A DNA stretch of 7,057 bases, taken from JAZLIL01 sp045617405. GTDB taxonomy: Bacteria > Bacillota > Clostridia > Lachnospirales > Lachnospiraceae. Of this stretch, positions 6,689 to 7,057 are shown in pieces. The notes under the pieces were generated by a model, which did no database searches, had not been told where the DNA came from, and was given only the letters and a program-made list of their open reading frames with translations. The DNA is taken from NCBI GenBank assembly GCA_045617405.1, contig JAZLIL010000187.1:1-7057 (forward strand). Direction: 5' to 3'. How positions within the stretch are numbered: the stretch's first letter is position 1; the number at the start of each line of letters is the position of its first letter. Position numbers and translations under genes: made by a program.

Positions 6689-7057
6689 ATGAGCATTAAC
6701 ATTGGCTGGCACCTCTCCTCTTCCCTCGGCTTTGCCGCCATGGGCTTTGAAGCGAGATCTCTCGGTGCCGATACTTTTGCTTTTTTTACCCGCAATCCCC
6801 GCGGCGGAAAGGCAAAGCCCATCGATTCCGATGATGCGGAAGCCCTTTGCGATTTTCTAAAATCAAACAATTTCGGAAAGCTCGTAGCGCACGCTCCCTA
6901 CACAATGAATCTTTGTGCCGCTAAGGAAGACATCAGAAATTTCGGTATTGAGATGCTTCGGGATGACTTAAAGCGCATGGAATATGTTCCCGGCAACTAC
7001 TACAATTTTCATCCCGGCTCACATGTTGGCCAGGGTATCGATGCCGGCATCGAGATG
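6689..7057 (+). CDS. nfo: Endonuclease IV, AP endonuclease (3' end outside window)
   Basis: Partial gene; 123 residues of a protein usually about 280 long, open to the window edge. Endonuclease IV cuts the DNA backbone 5' to abasic sites and removes blocked 3' ends in base excision repair, using a three-zinc site in a TIM barrel. Seen: an N-terminal NIGWHLSSSLGF, the FFTRNPRGGKAK motif (32-43), VAHAPYTMNL (66-75) with zinc ligand His68, and YNFHPGSHVGQG (105-116) with zinc ligand His108, the equivalents of His69 and His109 of the E. coli enzyme. The remaining metal ligands fall beyond the window. The ATG at 6689 is fixed by AAGGAGGA 8 bases upstream. It diverges from the PIN/NYN gene and has its own promoter. 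The identification is secure; completeness of the gene cannot be judged here. Confidence 0.95.
   Translation, partial: MSINIGWHLSSSLGFAAMGFEARSLGADTFAFFTRNPRGGKAKPIDSDDAEALCDFLKSNNFGKLVAHAPYTMNLCAAKEDIRNFGIEMLRDDLKRMEYVPGNYYNFHPGSHVGQGIDAGIEM

Overview
The window reads as an ordinary chromosomal segment from a Gram-positive, Clostridia-like bacterium, most probably a Lachnospiraceae member such as a Butyrivibrio relative. This is inferred from gene families, strong AGGAGG-type ribosome binding sites, AT-rich spacers between moderate-GC genes, and a large soluble PAS/GGDEF/GAF hybrid kinase typical of that family. No phage, transposon, CRISPR, tRNA or rRNA signal was seen.

Layout, left to right. 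(1) 1-941, minus: the first 313 residues of a PLP-dependent aminotransferase of the large aspartate-aminotransferase type, cut by the window edge. (2) A 110-base divergent spacer with a perfect 7+7 inverted repeat. (3) 1052-2449, plus: a complete MATE multidrug/cation antiporter. (4) A 149-base convergent spacer with a long imperfect hairpin, probably a shared terminator. (5) 2599-5694, minus: a 1031-residue soluble hybrid histidine kinase, PAS-PAS-degenerate GGDEF-GAF-HisKA-HATPase-REC. (6) A 56-base spacer with a perfect 10-bp hairpin. (7) 5751-6524, minus: a PIN/NYN-type nuclease-like protein with a charged linker and a helical C-terminal region. (8) A 164-base divergent spacer with two good sigma-A type promoters. 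(9) 6689-7057, plus: the first 123 residues of endonuclease IV (Nfo), cut by the right edge.

How the genes work together: the nuclease-like gene and the hybrid kinase probably form one transcript read leftward from the TTGACA/TATCAT promoter at 6574-6602, with the hairpin at 5718-5745 able to set their relative expression. The other three genes look like independent units (nitrogen metabolism, efflux, base excision repair). The part most worth a second look is the pairing of a putative RNA-cleaving PIN/NYN protein with an orphan hybrid kinase whose GGDEF domain keeps the SGDEF loop but lacks a metal-binding aspartate. Nothing here proves a new system.
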